A stretch of 64,000 nucleotides of DNA from an uncultured Candidatus Puniceispirillum sp. (GCA_905182545.1 CAJJBY010000001.1:1-64000), one strand, 5' to 3'; positions 28,205-38,154 are shown, counted from the first letter of the stretch. The notes: generated by a model not told the origin, from the letters alone. Numbers and translations are program-made.

Positions 28205-28991
28205 TGATTTTTTTATTCGTGCAGTCGTTGGGGGCGTGGGTGTGGCTCTGTTAGCTGGTCCACTTGGGTGTTTTATAGTTTGGCGCCGGCTTGCGTATTT
28301 TGGCGACACCCTATCGCATTCAGCATTGTTAGGTGTGGCAATGGCTCTTCTTCTTGACATGAACATCACCCTCACTGTTTTTATTATTTCGGTAGCTGTC
28401 TCACTGCTACTGATACTGTTGCAACGTCGAGCCAGCCTGTCTTCTGATGCGTTGCTCGGACTGCTTGCGCACGCGACATTAGCGGTTGGCTTGGTAGTGC
28501 TTGCATTCATGACATGGGTTAGAGTTGATTTAATGGGATTCCTTTTTGGCGATATTCTCGCGATCACAGTGAGGGACATTATAATCATCTGGTGTGGCGG
28601 GTTAGCAGTTATAGCTATTGTGTCACTTATTTGGAAATCACTACTTGCTTCAACTGTAAGCTATGACATTGCTGTTGCTGAGGGCTTGAGGCCGGACTTA
28701 TCTAACTTCGTATTCATGGTATTAATGGCTGGAGTAATCGCAATTTCAATGAAAATTGTGGGGGTTTTGTTAATTACTGCTTTGCTTATCATTCCTGCTG
28801 CGACCGCAAGACGATTTTCAGGTAACCCTGAAGTCATGGCGGTAATGGCTTCAGTATTAGGCGCTGGGAGTGTCTGGCTTGGTCTTGAGGGGTCACTTGA
28901 ATGGGACACACCAGCTGGACCGAGCATCGTAGTTGCAGCTCTAGCTTTCTTCATTACGTCAGTTCTGCCGTTTCCAAAATTTAAAAAATAG
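28197..28991 (+). CDS. znuB: Zinc ABC transporter permease ZnuB
   Basis: A 264-residue ABC-3 family permease with about eight membrane helices, forming the inner-membrane channel for zinc. The N-terminal block FIRAVVGGVGVALLAGPLG and GDTLSHSALLGVA are family signatures, as is the loop VAEGLRPDLSNFVFM near residue 165 and ALLIIPAATARRFS towards the end. It overlaps znuC by eight bases and is followed by zur after 38 bases, giving a znuCB-zur operon. The gene is intact. Confidence 0.88.
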   Translation: MLDDFFIRAVVGGVGVALLAGPLGCFIVWRRLAYFGDTLSHSALLGVAMALLLDMNITLTVFIISVAVSLLLILLQRRASLSSDALLGLLAHATLAVGLVVLAFMTWVRVDLMGFLFGDILAITVRDIIIIWCGGLAVIAIVSLIWKSLLASTVSYDIAVAEGLRPDLSNFVFMVLMAGVIAISMKIVGVLLITALLIIPAATARRFSGNPEVMAVMASVLGAGSVWLGLEGSLEWDTPAGPSIVVAALAFFITSVLPFPKFKK

Positions 28992-29029
28992 AAAAGTGAC
29001 AGCCACAATTCAAGCAGTGCTCCGGAGGT

Positions 29030-29443
29030 ATGAAAACAGTGAAAAATAAACTGACGAAAAAACAGGCACTAACTAAAAATCAATCATTGGTACTCAAAGC
29101 CTTGCGAAAGGCCAAACAACCGGTTGGAGCATACGAATTACTCGATCAATTGCGTGAACATGGTTTGAAGGCGCCACTTCAAATATACAGAACTTTAGAT
29201 CAGTTGATTGACCTTAAGATAGTCCACCGCCTTGAGAGCCTTAATGCTTGGACTCTATGTTGTGATGCAGAGCATGACTCAACACCCGTTTTCGCTATTT
29301 GTAATGATTGTGGCAGTGTTAATGAGTATTTTGATGAAAACCTTACTAGCAATATAGCAAAAATTTCCAAAAAGAGTGGCTTTGTTGCGGACCGGTCAAT
29401 AATTGAGATTCATGGCCGATGCGATCAGTGTGAGACTAGTTAG
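29030..29443 (+). CDS. zur: Fur-family zinc uptake regulator Zur
   Basis: A 137-residue Fur-family protein with an N-terminal winged helix (LTKNQSLVLKALRKAKQPVGAYELLDQL; LKAPLQIYRTLDQLIDLKIVHRLES, each part of the DNA-binding domain) and a C-terminal dimer domain. The structural zinc site is visible as two CxxC pairs, CNDC and CDQC, which are usual in Zur. With zinc bound it should repress the znu genes and the CobW-like gene, both of which have matching palindromes. GGAGG lies one base before the ATG at 29030, so an in-frame GTG at 29039 is a real alternative start. Confidence 0.85.
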   Translation: MKTVKNKLTKKQALTKNQSLVLKALRKAKQPVGAYELLDQLREHGLKAPLQIYRTLDQLIDLKIVHRLESLNAWTLCCDAEHDSTPVFAICNDCGSVNEYFDENLTSNIAKISKKSGFVADRSIIEIHGRCDQCETS

Positions 29444-29602
29444 GATAATTTGGCATAGTGTAGACCAAAGAAAAATTTTAATAATCGGCATCAAACCGAC
29501 AGTTAGTGAGCCAGAGGCTTCTATGCATGTTTCTTAACCAAGAGAGGTTCCCTAATTCAAATGTGCATTGTCTTCTTGCTGCACTAATGATCTAACAGAA
29601 TA

Positions 29603-30505
29603 ATGCTAAATAACTGTCTACCCTATTTGAGTCTGTTGTATATGGGTGGTGCTTGGGGGTTGGGTTTCTCATTAGCCAAACTTGCTGCAGTTGATGGAAC
29701 CACGCCGATAGGAATTGCATTTTGGCAATGTATTTTGGCGAGTTTTTTACTTCTGGTTTTTGTTTTTTTCCGTCGATCAAAAATTCCTCTTAGTTGGCAA
29801 TTAATTAAATTATATTTAATTGTAGGGTTGTTGGGTGCTGCAATACCAACAACATGCTTCTATTATGCTGCCCCCAAGTTGTCTGCTGGAGTGTTGTCAA
29901 TTACGGTGACACTCGTCCCAATTCTTACCTACGCACTTGCTTTGCTTCTGCGAACTGAATTTTTTTCTGCGAAACGTGTCACGGGAATTTTGTTCGGTGC
30001 CATATCGATTTTTCTGCTTGTAAGTCCTGAAAACAGTTTGCCTTCTGAGACTTCTCTCATTTGGGTTTTACTCGGGTGTGTAAGTTCACTTTGTTATGCA
30101 ATTGAGAATATATATTTGGCAACGCGCGGTAGCAGCGATGTTGGCCCGATTAGGCTTGCCTGTGGAATGCACATAAGCGCATCGATCTTCTTGGCATTGG
30201 CCGCAAAAACAACAGACAGTTTTTTCTTTTTAGAAATCCCAATTGGGAGCCTCGAACTAATCATTATTGGAATGGCTATTATTAACGCTACTGCATATGC
30301 ATTATTCGTTATCTGCATTGAGAAATCTGGCCCACTGTTTGCCAGTCAAGTTGGGTATATTGTTACATTAGCAGGTGTTTTTTGGGGTATTGTCATTTTT
30401 AACGAAAGTCATTCGATTTGGGTATGGGTGTCTCTTGTCACAATGTTGATAGGTTTAATGCTTGTGTCGCCAAAAAAAGACAATAAATACAGCGTTGCAG
30501 ATTGA
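29603..30505 (+). CDS. DMT-superfamily (EamA) permease
   Basis: A 300-residue membrane protein with about ten predicted helices in two EamA repeats (first near 6-140, second near 150-290). Visible elements are MGGAWGLGFSLAKLAA, the repeat end FGAISIFLLVSPE, and VGYIVTLAGVFWGIVIFNE, where the last segment matches the conserved EamA end. Such permeases usually export amino acids or other small metabolites; the substrate is unknown. It shares the A+T-rich base use of the zinc genes, starts about 160 bases after zur, and ends about 220 bases before the first pstS Pho box. It may belong to the same inserted segment. Confidence 0.82.
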   Translation: MLNNCLPYLSLLYMGGAWGLGFSLAKLAAVDGTTPIGIAFWQCILASFLLLVFVFFRRSKIPLSWQLIKLYLIVGLLGAAIPTTCFYYAAPKLSAGVLSITVTLVPILTYALALLLRTEFFSAKRVTGILFGAISIFLLVSPENSLPSETSLIWVLLGCVSSLCYAIENIYLATRGSSDVGPIRLACGMHISASIFLALAAKTTDSFFFLEIPIGSLELIIIGMAIINATAYALFVICIEKSGPLFASQVGYIVTLAGVFWGIVIFNESHSIWVWVSLVTMLIGLMLVSPKKDNKYSVAD

Positions 30506-30837
30506 GCAGGCCTAGCTCTGGGCGACGCCATAATGGGTTTTTTGGGCCGAGCGACCATACTGTCAGGGAAATTAATCTAAGCTATTGATAAGACCACTGG
30601 CCTTAAGCCCATAAACCGATAAACCCTTCAAACAATTTTCCTGAATATTTCCTGCAGGTTTCAAAATGTGGAATGGCGAGTTCAAGATTCGCTTAGCTGG
30701 TCATATATTTTCAAAAAAACCGCCTTTGTCATAAAACTGTAACATCGCTGTCATCTAACTGTCGCATTGGATCGCTAAACCCGAATCGGATCAGACGATA
30801 TGGATCGTTTGACGGATTGTGAATGTAGGAGAAAAAA
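30506..30837 (+). other. Intergenic region upstream of pstS
   Basis: A stretch of about 330 bases without a gene. The right third holds two Pho boxes and a possible -10 element (CTAAAC, about 30775-30780) ten bases beyond the second box, as expected for a PhoB-activated promoter lacking a -35. I see nothing in the left two thirds. Confidence 0.55.
30726..30765 (+). promoter_or_regulatory. Tandem Pho box controlling pstS
   Basis: TTGTCATAAAACTGTAAC (30726-30743) and CTGTCATCTAACTGTCGC (30748-30765) each match the 18-base PhoB site, and they start exactly 22 bases apart, in phase with PhoB half-site spacing. This is strong evidence for PhoB activation of the pst operon under phosphate starvation. 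Confidence 0.85.
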
Positions 30838-31862
30838 ATGCGTTTTACCCCTTTGATTGCGGGCATGATTGCTAGCCTTGCCCTGTCATCCGCAGCGCAG
30901 GCAAGAGACCAGATTTCAATCGTGGGATCGTCAACTGTGTATCCGTTTGCAACGATCGTTGCTGAAAAATTTGGCCAAGTCTAGCGGTTTTAAAACACCG
31001 GTTATCGAGTCCACAGGCACCGGCGGCGGCATGAAGCTTGTTTTGTAAAGGGATTGGCGTTGAACATCCAGACGTAACCAATGCATCGCGCGCAATGAAA
31101 AGCAAAGAAGCTAAGATGTGCGCCGATGCTGGTGTCGAGTTCCAGGAATTTATTGTTGGCAATGATGGAATCGCTTTTTCCAACAGTTTGCAGGGCAGGC
31201 ATTTCAAATTTCGATTGCGCACATTCGCCGCAGCATTGGCGGCAGAGTTGCCATATCAGGGAAGCATACTCAGATAATTTATCCCCAAACAGCCTCAACA
31301 CTTGGGCTGAGGTTGACGCATATACCGCAAAACGCACTGGTGCCGACCTGTTGGTTTGCCGAATATCCCGGTTTCAGTGATGGTTCCTCCGCCAACCTCA
31401 GGCACCCGTGATGCGATGGGCGCTTTATTCATGAAAAATGGTTGGAAAAAGCTTGGGCTTGACGGAAGTGGATATAAAAAGCTGCGCGAGGATGGCGCCG
31501 CCATTGAAGTTGGTGAAAATGACTCACTAATTATTGAAAAGCTTGTCGCTGACAAGAATATGTTTGGTGTGTTTGGCTATTCATTCTTTGATCAGAATCG
31601 CGACAAGGTACAGGCTTCCGTGCTTGATGGTGTGGTTTTAGACTTTGAAAATATTGCATCTTACAAATACCCGGCAGCGCGCCCGTTGTTTTTCTATGTC
31701 AAGAAGGCGCACATGGGCGTGATCCCAGGCATGAAAGAATTCATCAATGAATTTGTTTCGGAAAAAGCAATGGGCTTGGATGGATATCTGTTCCCGGCAG
31801 GTCTGGTGCCTTTATCAGAGGATGATTTTGCCAAGCAGGTTGCGGCGCGCGACGCGCTCTAG
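30838..31862 (+). pseudogene. pstS: Phosphate ABC transporter substrate-binding protein PstS (multiply frameshifted)
   Basis: Periplasmic phosphate-binding protein. An ATG after a GGAG site starts a signal peptide (LIAGMIASLALSSAAQA) and then ISIVGSSTVYPFATIVAEKFG. Several frames then carry the remaining conserved parts: STGTGGGMKL, KGIGVEHPDVTNASRAMKSKE, EFIVGNDGIAFSN, LNTWAEVDA, and from 31356 VMVPPPTSGTRDAMGALF continuously to the stop. At least five frame changes occur between about 30980 and 31360. The order and length are those of a full PstS of about 340 residues, and the rest of the operon is nearly intact, so this is probably local sequence error. Two Pho boxes precede it and a hairpin terminator follows. 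Confidence 0.82.
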
Positions 31863-31882
31863 GCAAAGCCTGAAATAAAACC

Positions 31883-31928
31883 GGCATGTCACAAACGATG
31901 TTTCAGTTTGTGGCATGTCTTTTGTTTT
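31883..31928 (+). terminator. Hairpin terminator/attenuator after pstS
   Basis: GGCATGTCACAAAC (31883-31896) pairs with GTTTGTGGCATGTC (31906-31919) over 14 positions, two of them G-U, with a nine-base loop and a TTTTGTTTTG tail. Placed between pstS and pstC, it would let the binding protein be made in excess of the membrane parts. Confidence 0.75.
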
Positions 31929-32063
31929 GTACCATTGGCGTGCTAGGCAAAGATAGTTCGTTGCCTGCCATGAATTACCGCGGGTCTAGATGGCAAAGCG
32001 GGTATCGTAAAATGGGGTAGGTGCCGGCATGGGCATGTTTGATTTTAGGTTATGTAGGGCAGT

Positions 32064-33480
32064 ATGAGTGATTTTCTTTCACCGAACTTTTTGGTTTTTG
32101 CGGCAACAATTGTGGCCGCATTTCTGTCATTCTATCTGGCGACTGGACGCGTTCGCAAACAAGCCATTGCCAGCCAGACCAAATCGCACTCGCTAAACCA
32201 ATATTACGGATTCTATGTATCTTTATGGGTTCTGGTGCCGGCAATTTTACTGGCGCTGATCTGGATGTTTGCCGCTGACCCGATGCTGACAAGCGCGGCC
32301 AAGGCGCGGATGGAATGCCGCCTATCCGAACCTACCTGACTCGTTCCTGAATTTGAAAATGGCGCAGCTTGTCAATATTGCTGCAGGCTATATCAAAGCA
32401 CCTGACGCGGTGATGGCCGCGCAGGCCGAATTGCTTCGTGCCGCGCAGGCCTCGGCTGACCGCGCCCGCAGCCTGACTTTGGCGGCGGTGATGTGTGTTG
32501 GTTTCTTCTATGCCTTCTGGCGGGTGTCGCCCGAATTGCGCGCCCGCGTGCTGTGCGAGGCATTTTTACGCCGCCTGTTCTTTTTATCGGCTGTTGTGGC
32601 TATTCTGACAACGATTGGTATTGTGGCGTCACTGCTGTTCGAGGCCGTTCGGTTTTTCCGCGAAATTTCGCTATTTGATTTTTTCTTTGGCACGCATTGG
32701 TCGCCAATGACCGCGCTTCGTCCGGGTGACACTGCGGCTGCGGATGAATTTGTGGCGGGATCTTCGGGCTCATTTGGGATGGTGCCGGTGATGGCTGGTA
32801 CCTTGTTGGTGGCGGTGATTGCGATGGCGGTGGCGGTGCCGATCGGATTGTTTTCAGCCATCTATACATCTGAATTTGCCTCGCGGCGGGTGCGTAATAT
32901 TGTCAAGCCAACGCTTGAGGTTCTGGCTGGTGTGCCAACCGTTGTTTACGGGTTTTTTGCGGCGCTAACGGCGGCACCTTTTTTCCGCGATCTTGGATTG
33001 GTTGTCGGGCTTGATGTGTCGTCACAAAGTGCGCTTGCCGCTGGCGGCGTGATGGGAATCATGATCATTCCGTTTATTTCCTCATTATCGGATGATGTGA
33101 TTACGGCGGTGCCGCAATCATTGCGCGATGGCGCTTATGGGTTGGGAAGCACGCGGGGCGAGACCATCATTAGGGTTGTTTTGCCAGCCGCGTTCCCCGG
33201 ACTTGTTGGTGCCTTTTTATTGGCCATCAGCCGGGCGATTGGTGAAACCATGATTGTGGTCATGGCGGCAGGTGTTGCGGCAAACATGACGATAAACCCG
33301 CTTGAGTCAGTGACCACTGTCACCGTGCAGATTGTCATGCTTTTGACCGGTGATAACGAATTTGACTCGGTGAAAACATTATCGGCCTTTGCGCTTGGCA
33401 TGACCTTGTTTGTGATTACTTTGCTGCTGAATGTTGCCGCGCTGACCGCGTCACGCAGGTTAGGACAACGTTATGAATAA
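32064..33480 (+). CDS. pstC: Phosphate ABC transporter permease PstC (one frameshift)
   Basis: Inner-membrane subunit of the phosphate importer, about 470 residues when joined. The first part (32064 to about 32310) holds two membrane segments of an extended N-terminal domain (FLVFAATIVAAFLSFYLATG). The rest, one frame over, reaches the transporter core: GTHWSPM, GLFSAIYTSEFAS, LEVLAGVPTVVYGFFA and the ATPase-contact loop DGAYGLGSTRGETIIRVVLPAA. The break near 32310 leaves PDSFLNLKMAQL in register with the second part, so one small indel explains it. It overlaps pstA by eight bases. The long N-terminus is usual in alphaproteobacterial PstC. Confidence 0.87.
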
Positions 33481-34792
33481 CCCTATCGAAATGATCCAGC
33501 CTGATGCCAAAACCCAAGCGCGATTTGAAAAAATTGCGCAAGGTTTGAAAAAACGTCATGCTGCATCACGGCGGCTAAAAACCTATGGCATTATGGCCAT
33601 TGTGACAGCGATCAGCTTTCTTGCGATCCTGCTGACAACGATTATCAGCAATGGCTATACCGCAATCCAGCAGACGGAATTGCAGATTGCTCTGACCATT
33701 CCAGCTGAAAAACTGCAAAATGACGATGGCGCAATTGATCCGGTAAAGGCGCGTAATTTTAACTGGAACGGCCTGATCAAAAAAGCGTTTCGTGCCGAAT
33801 TTCCAGATGTAACGGCGATGCTTGACAAGCGTGCGCTTGGTGAGATTCTGTCGAAAAATGCAGGCTATGATCTTCGCCGTCAAATCGAGGCAAAGGGAGT
33901 CATCCCCACAGGTGGGACAAAGCTGTGGATCAAAACATCGGATGATGTCGATATGCTGATGAAGGGGCGGCTTGACCGCAACCTTGACGAATCCCAGCGC
34001 CGGTTATCCGATCAGCAAATTGGCTGGATTGATAAACTTGTTGCGGATGATCGTATCCGACTTGTGTTTAATGATACATTTTTCACCGCGGCAGATTCGC
34101 GTGAGCCGGAAAGCGCTGGCGTTCTTGGTGCGACTGTTGGGTCGGCAATGGCGTTATTTGTAACGGTTTTGCTGGCTTTGCCACTGGCTGTTATGGCAGC
34201 TGTCTATTTGGAATATTTTGCCCCGCCTGGCCGCGTGACTGATTTTATCGAAGTGAATATCAATAATCTGGCAGCGGTACCGTCAATCGTTTTTGGCCTT
34301 TTGGGGCTTGCGGTCTTTCTTGGGTTTTTTGGCATGCCGCGATCAGCCCCGTTGGTTGGCGGGATGGTGCTGGCGCTGATGACCTTGCCGACCATTATCA
34401 TTGCTACACGCGCGTCAATTCGTGCCGTGCCAACCTCGATCCGTGATGCTGCGCTTGGGCTTGGGGCATCACGCATGCAGGCCGCAATTGATCATATTTT
34501 GCCGCTTGCCGCGCCGGGGATTTTAACGGGAACCATCATTGGCATCGCGCAGGCGCTTGGTGAAACTGCACCGCTGATAATGATTGGCATGGTTGCCTTT
34601 ATCGTTGATGTGCCAACCACCTTAACCGATCCGGCAACCGCATTGCCTGTACAGATTTACATCTGGTCAGATAGTGCCGAACGCGCTTTTTACGAACGGT
34701 CATCACTGGCAATTATGGTGCTTTTGACCTTTCTGATTACAATGAATATTTCGGCGGTTCTATTGCGCCGGAAATTTGAGAAGAAGTGGTAA
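33473..34792 (+). CDS. pstA: Phosphate ABC transporter permease PstA
   Basis: A 439-residue permease partner of PstC. It has an N-terminal membrane helix (about 38-60), a long periplasmic insert (about 65-205), then five helices of the transporter core. The core shows [31 protein letters not shown] and the coupling loop [26 protein letters not shown], split by the usual cytoplasmic turn. The periplasmic insert makes it longer than E. coli PstA, as is usual in alphaproteobacteria. It overlaps pstC by eight bases and is followed by pstB after nine. The gene is intact. Confidence 0.9.
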   Translation: MNNPIEMIQPDAKTQARFEKIAQGLKKRHAASRRLKTYGIMAIVTAISFLAILLTTIISNGYTAIQQTELQIALTIPAEKLQNDDGAIDPVKARNFNWNGLIKKAFRAEFPDVTAMLDKRALGEILSKNAGYDLRRQIEAKGVIPTGGTKLWIKTSDDVDMLMKGRLDRNLDESQRRLSDQQIGWIDKLVADDRIRLVFNDTFFTAADSREPESAGVLGATVGSAMALFVTVLLALPLAVMAAVYLEYFAPPGRVTDFIEVNINNLAAVPSIVFGLLGLAVFLGFFGMPRSAPLVGGMVLALMTLPTIIIATRASIRAVPTSIRDAALGLGASRMQAAIDHILPLAAPGILTGTIIGIAQALGETAPLIMIGMVAFIVDVPTTLTDPATALPVQIYIWSDSAERAFYERSSLAIMVLLTFLITMNISAVLLRRKFEKKW

Positions 34793-34800
34793 TAAATTCG

Positions 34801-35583
34801 ATGGATACAGTCGTGGATATGGCAAAAGCCATCAAAATTCAGGCCAAAGATGTCAATGTGTTTTATGGCGAAAAACAAGCCCTGAACAATGTGTCGATTG
34901 ATATTGAAGATCGGTCGGTAACGGCATTTATTGGCCCGTCAGGTTGCGGCAAATCAACCTTTCTGCGCTGTTTTAACCGCATGAATGATGTCATACCCAG
35001 CTGCCGTGTCGAAGGGTCGATCATGATGGGTGATGTTGATGTGAACAACCCGCAAACCGATCCGGTTTTGCTTCGTGCGCGCATTGGTATGGTGTTTCAA
35101 AAACCGAACCCCTTTCCTAAAACAATCTTTGAAAATGTGGCCTATGGGCCGCGCATTCATGGGCTGGCGCAAAGCAAAGCTGAGCTTGATGACATGGTTG
35201 AAGACAGTCTGAAAAAAGCAGGTCTTTGGGGTGAGGTCGCCGACCGGCTTGCCGATCAGGCAACCGGCCTTTCGGGTGGCCAGCAACAGCGGCTTTGCAT
35301 CGCGCGGGCGATTGCGGTTGGGCCGGATGTTCTGTTGATGGATGAGCCTTGTTCGGCACTTGATCCGATTGCCACCTCGGTGATTGAGGAGTTGATCAGC
35401 GAATTGCAGCAACGCTTTACCATTCTGATTGTCACCCATTCGATGCAGCAGGCAGCAAGGGTGTCGCAGAAGACCGCCTATTTCCATCTTGGAACGCTGG
35501 TTGAATATGGCGATACCAAAGACGTGTTTACCTTGCCGAAAAACGAGCAGACCGAAGCCTATATCTCTGGCAAAATTGGTTAG
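34801..35583 (+). CDS. pstB: Phosphate ABC transporter ATP-binding protein PstB
   Basis: A 260-residue ABC ATPase for phosphate import. Walker [10 protein letters not shown] (about 44-52), the PstB-specific Q-loop region [20 protein letters not shown], signature LSGGQQQR, Walker [14 protein letters not shown] and the switch histidine [12 protein letters not shown] are all present. The ATG at 34801 is taken; an internal ATG at 34819 and a GTG at 34786 are alternatives, and no strong ribosome site decides. It lies between pstA and phoU in the standard operon order, and should be induced through the Pho boxes before pstS. Confidence 0.92.
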   Translation: MDTVVDMAKAIKIQAKDVNVFYGEKQALNNVSIDIEDRSVTAFIGPSGCGKSTFLRCFNRMNDVIPSCRVEGSIMMGDVDVNNPQTDPVLLRARIGMVFQKPNPFPKTIFENVAYGPRIHGLAQSKAELDDMVEDSLKKAGLWGEVADRLADQATGLSGGQQQRLCIARAIAVGPDVLLMDEPCSALDPIATSVIEELISELQQRFTILIVTHSMQQAARVSQKTAYFHLGTLVEYGDTKDVFTLPKNEQTEAYISGKIG

Positions 35584-35591
35584 GAAAAATC

Positions 35592-36302
35592 ATGGATACA
35601 CAAAAACATATCAGCTCGGCCTTTGATCAGGATTTGACGACCCTGAATGATGCATTGCAAAAGCTTGGCGATTTGGCATGCCAACAGCTTGAAGGCGCTA
35701 TGGAAGGGCTGGCAATGCAGAATCAAGCTAATCTTGATGAGGTGATTAAAGGCGATGCCGCGCTTGATGCGCTTGAGGCCGAAATCAATGAAAAGGCGAT
35801 TGAAGTCATTGCAATTCGCTCGCCGCGTGCTAAGGATCTGCGCTATGTTCTGGTGGCGTTAAAGGTGGCAACCATTCTCGAGCGCATGGGTGATTACGCA
35901 CGAAATATCGCTAACCGAACCAAGGTGATTATGACCGCTGGCAATGAAAATATTCCGGGTGTGAATATTGGCCGAATGGGTCAGGTGACACAGGAAATGG
36001 TGCGTGATGCAATGACATCCTATCAGAATCGCGATGCTGAAATGGCGCTTGCCGTTTGGCGTCGTGATATCGAGGTGGATCATATGCACACCGCATTTCA
36101 TAAAGAGGTCTTGGCCTCAATGTCGCGCAACCCAAATATGGTTGGCACTGGTGCGCATCTTTTGTTTATCGCCAAAAATATTGAACGGATTGGTGATTAT
36201 GCGACCGGCATAGCCGAACAGGTGCATTTCCTTGTCGAAGGCGCGATGCCTGATGAAGACCGGCCAAAAGCCGATAAAACCAGCAAGGTCGTTGGGACCT
36301 GA
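35592..36302 (+). CDS. phoU: Phosphate signalling complex protein PhoU
   Basis: A 236-residue all-helical protein with two PhoU repeats (about 15-100 and 120-205). Metal-binding repeat motifs are visible as LERMGDYARNIANR and IERIGDYATGIAEQ. PhoU links the Pst transporter to the PhoR-PhoB pair, damping the phosphate response when phosphate is plentiful. The start ATG follows an AGGA site and lies nine bases after pstB, and phoB follows within 20 bases. Gene order pstB-phoU-phoB is the standard alphaproteobacterial one. Confidence 0.92.
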   Translation: MDTQKHISSAFDQDLTTLNDALQKLGDLACQQLEGAMEGLAMQNQANLDEVIKGDAALDALEAEINEKAIEVIAIRSPRAKDLRYVLVALKVATILERMGDYARNIANRTKVIMTAGNENIPGVNIGRMGQVTQEMVRDAMTSYQNRDAEMALAVWRRDIEVDHMHTAFHKEVLASMSRNPNMVGTGAHLLFIAKNIERIGDYATGIAEQVHFLVEGAMPDEDRPKADKTSKVVGT

Positions 36303-36319
36303 TTTTGAGGTAGCGAGTG

Positions 36320-37015
36320 ATGCCGGTAAAAATCCTGATTGCCGATGATGAGCCAAACCAACTGGAACTTTTGTCCTATAATCTGGTGCAAGCCGGTTTT
36401 GACGTTGCGCAGGCGCATGATGGCCAGGCCGCGCTGACCATGATTGAGGATTGGCATCCTGATCTGGTGGTTCTTGACTGGATGATGCCGCATATGTCGG
36501 GGATCGAACTTTGCCGGATATTGCGGTCACGCGCCGATACGAAATTACTGCCAATAATCATTCTAAGCGCCCGCGGTGAAGAAGGCGACCGCACGCTTGG
36601 GCTGGATACAGGGGCTGATGATTATATGTCGAAACCCTTTTCACCGCGCGAGCTGGTTTCACGGGTCAAGGCGCTTTTGCGGCGATCCCGCCCAGCCTTG
36701 ATGAATGATGTTCTGGAATTTGAGGATTTACAGCTATTCCCAAGCCGGATGGAAGTCTTTCGTGGCGGCGTTCGGGTGGTGCTTGGGCCAAAGGAATATC
36801 AGCTTTTGTCGATCTTGATTGAACGGCCCGGTCAGGTGTTTAGCCGATCCCAGCTTCTTGATCTGGTTTGGGGGCATGGTGTTTATGTCGAAGAACGCAC
36901 GGTTGACGTTCACTTGAGCCGGCTTCGCAAGGCGCTTGATCAGGCAGGTAATGCGCCATTGCCAAACCTGATTCGTACCGTGCGCGGCAGTGGCTATGCC
37001 CTTCAATCTGGATGA
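36320..37015 (+). CDS. phoB: Phosphate regulon response regulator PhoB
   Basis: A 231-residue OmpR-type response regulator. The receiver domain carries the acidic pair in LIADDEPNQ, the phospho-accepting Asp53 in VVLDWMMP and the conserved lysine in YMSKPFSPREL. The C-terminal winged helix includes LGPKEYQLLSILIERPGQVFSRSQLLD and RTVDVHLSRLRKAL. Phosphorylated PhoB binds Pho boxes, two clear examples of which precede pstS and one candidate precedes ppk. The ATG at 36320 is used; a GTG one codon earlier is possible. Its kinase gene phoR lies 12 kb upstream across the zinc genes. Confidence 0.92.
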   Translation: MPVKILIADDEPNQLELLSYNLVQAGFDVAQAHDGQAALTMIEDWHPDLVVLDWMMPHMSGIELCRILRSRADTKLLPIIILSARGEEGDRTLGLDTGADDYMSKPFSPRELVSRVKALLRRSRPALMNDVLEFEDLQLFPSRMEVFRGGVRVVLGPKEYQLLSILIERPGQVFSRSQLLDLVWGHGVYVEERTVDVHLSRLRKALDQAGNAPLPNLIRTVRGSGYALQSG

Positions 37016-37171
37016 TTGGAAATGCGCGGTGATTGCCAAGCCTCAATAAAAACATTAGCAAGATCATCAGAATATTGTATCACCGGTCTAGACGGCGTGA
37101 TGACAGGCCAACCAGATCAGCACCGGCTAGATCAGCATCAGCCAGATCGGCAAATAACAAGGTTTAAAAGC

Positions 37172-37609
37172 ATGGCAAAGACAACAAAGCGCGGCGCACC
37201 ACATCACGATAGCGACGCGCCAGCGCATTTCGTGCCGCTGGCGGTGATCATTGACGAATATGATGGCGTTCTTGGCCAATATATCAGCGCGACCGGAGCG
37301 GGTGATGTTGTGGTGACAATGCCGGTTACGGTTGATGTGGCACGCGAAGGCAAACAGAAATTTTTTGTCGCGGTTGCGGTTACAACGGCATTTGATGACC
37401 CCGAAGCCTTGTCTGATGAAATTGAACGAACCGCCCCAAAGGGTCATCGGCCGGTGTTTGCATGGGTTCCTGCCAATCTTTTTGGCCACGATGATTTCGG
37501 TATTTTCATCGATGAAGGGCCAATTGGCGAGGTGTTGAAAAACAGCCTTGTGAATGAGGTGATCGAACAGGCCGCGATTGAAGCGACTGTTGTCGCACTA
37601 GGAAAGTAA
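37172..37609 (+). CDS. Conserved-looking hypothetical protein downstream of phoB
   Basis: A protein of about 145 residues that I do not recognise. It has no signal peptide or membrane segment. The start at 37172 is preferred over earlier in-frame codons because the preceding residues are low-complexity (QPDQHRLDQHQPDRQ) and AAGG lies nine bases upstream. The body is regular: VPLAVIIDEYDGVLGQYISATGAG, VDVAREGKQKFFVAVAVT, and WVPANLFGHDDFGIFIDEGPIGEVL. The pattern of alternating strands and helices suggests a small globular alpha/beta protein. It lies between phoB and a DUF188 gene on the same strand, so phosphate-linked expression is possible but unproven. Confidence 0.6.
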   Translation: MAKTTKRGAPHHDSDAPAHFVPLAVIIDEYDGVLGQYISATGAGDVVVTMPVTVDVAREGKQKFFVAVAVTTAFDDPEALSDEIERTAPKGHRPVFAWVPANLFGHDDFGIFIDEGPIGEVLKNSLVNEVIEQAAIEATVVALGK

Positions 37610-37671
37610 CCAATAAACGGCCGGTGCCTGATAATCTGCCGTCCTTGGGTAATTTTGAAGAGCGGATGAAA

Positions 37672-38154
37672 ATGCCAACCATCTATATTGATGCAGATGC
37701 CTGTCCGGTAAAGGCCGAAGCCGAAGAGATTGCCAGCCGCCATCAGCTTCGTCTTGTGATTGTCTCAAATGGCGGCATTCGGCCATCCGCAAACCCGCTT
37801 GTCGAGCTGGTGATTGTCAGTGAAGGCGCCGATATGGCCGATAAACATATTGCCGATCAAGCGCATGAAGGCGATATCGTAATCACGGGGGACATTCCGC
37901 TTGCGGCCAAGGTGCTGGGCAATGGTGCGGCGGCAATCCGGCATAATGGCGATATATTTACCAGTGCTAATATTGGCGGCCAGTTGGCGACCCGTGATTT
38001 GATGGCTGATATTCGGGCGGCTGATCCATTTTTGGTGCAATCTGGCCGCAAAGGCGGCAATGCAGCTTTTTCGGCCAATGACCGGTCACGGTTTCGCAAT
38101 GCGCTTGAGGCGGAAATTCGCAAAGCCTTGTCTTTAGGCCTGCGGCGACTGTGA
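37672..38154 (+). CDS. YaiI/YqxD family protein (UPF0178, DUF188)
   Basis: A 160-residue protein of the DUF188 family, related in fold to PIN-type nucleases, with no established reaction. Family blocks are [18 protein letters not shown] at the N-terminus, [36 protein letters not shown] and the C-terminal [13 protein letters not shown]. The aspartates of DADACPV and GDIPLA are the likely metal-site positions. The ATG at 37672 has GAAGAG nine bases upstream; an ATG at 37666 is too close to it. A small opposite-strand gene overlaps its last 21 bases. Confidence 0.87.
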   Translation: MPTIYIDADACPVKAEAEEIASRHQLRLVIVSNGGIRPSANPLVELVIVSEGADMADKHIADQAHEGDIVITGDIPLAAKVLGNGAAAIRHNGDIFTSANIGGQLATRDLMADIRAADPFLVQSGRKGGNAAFSANDRSRFRNALEAEIRKALSLGLRRL

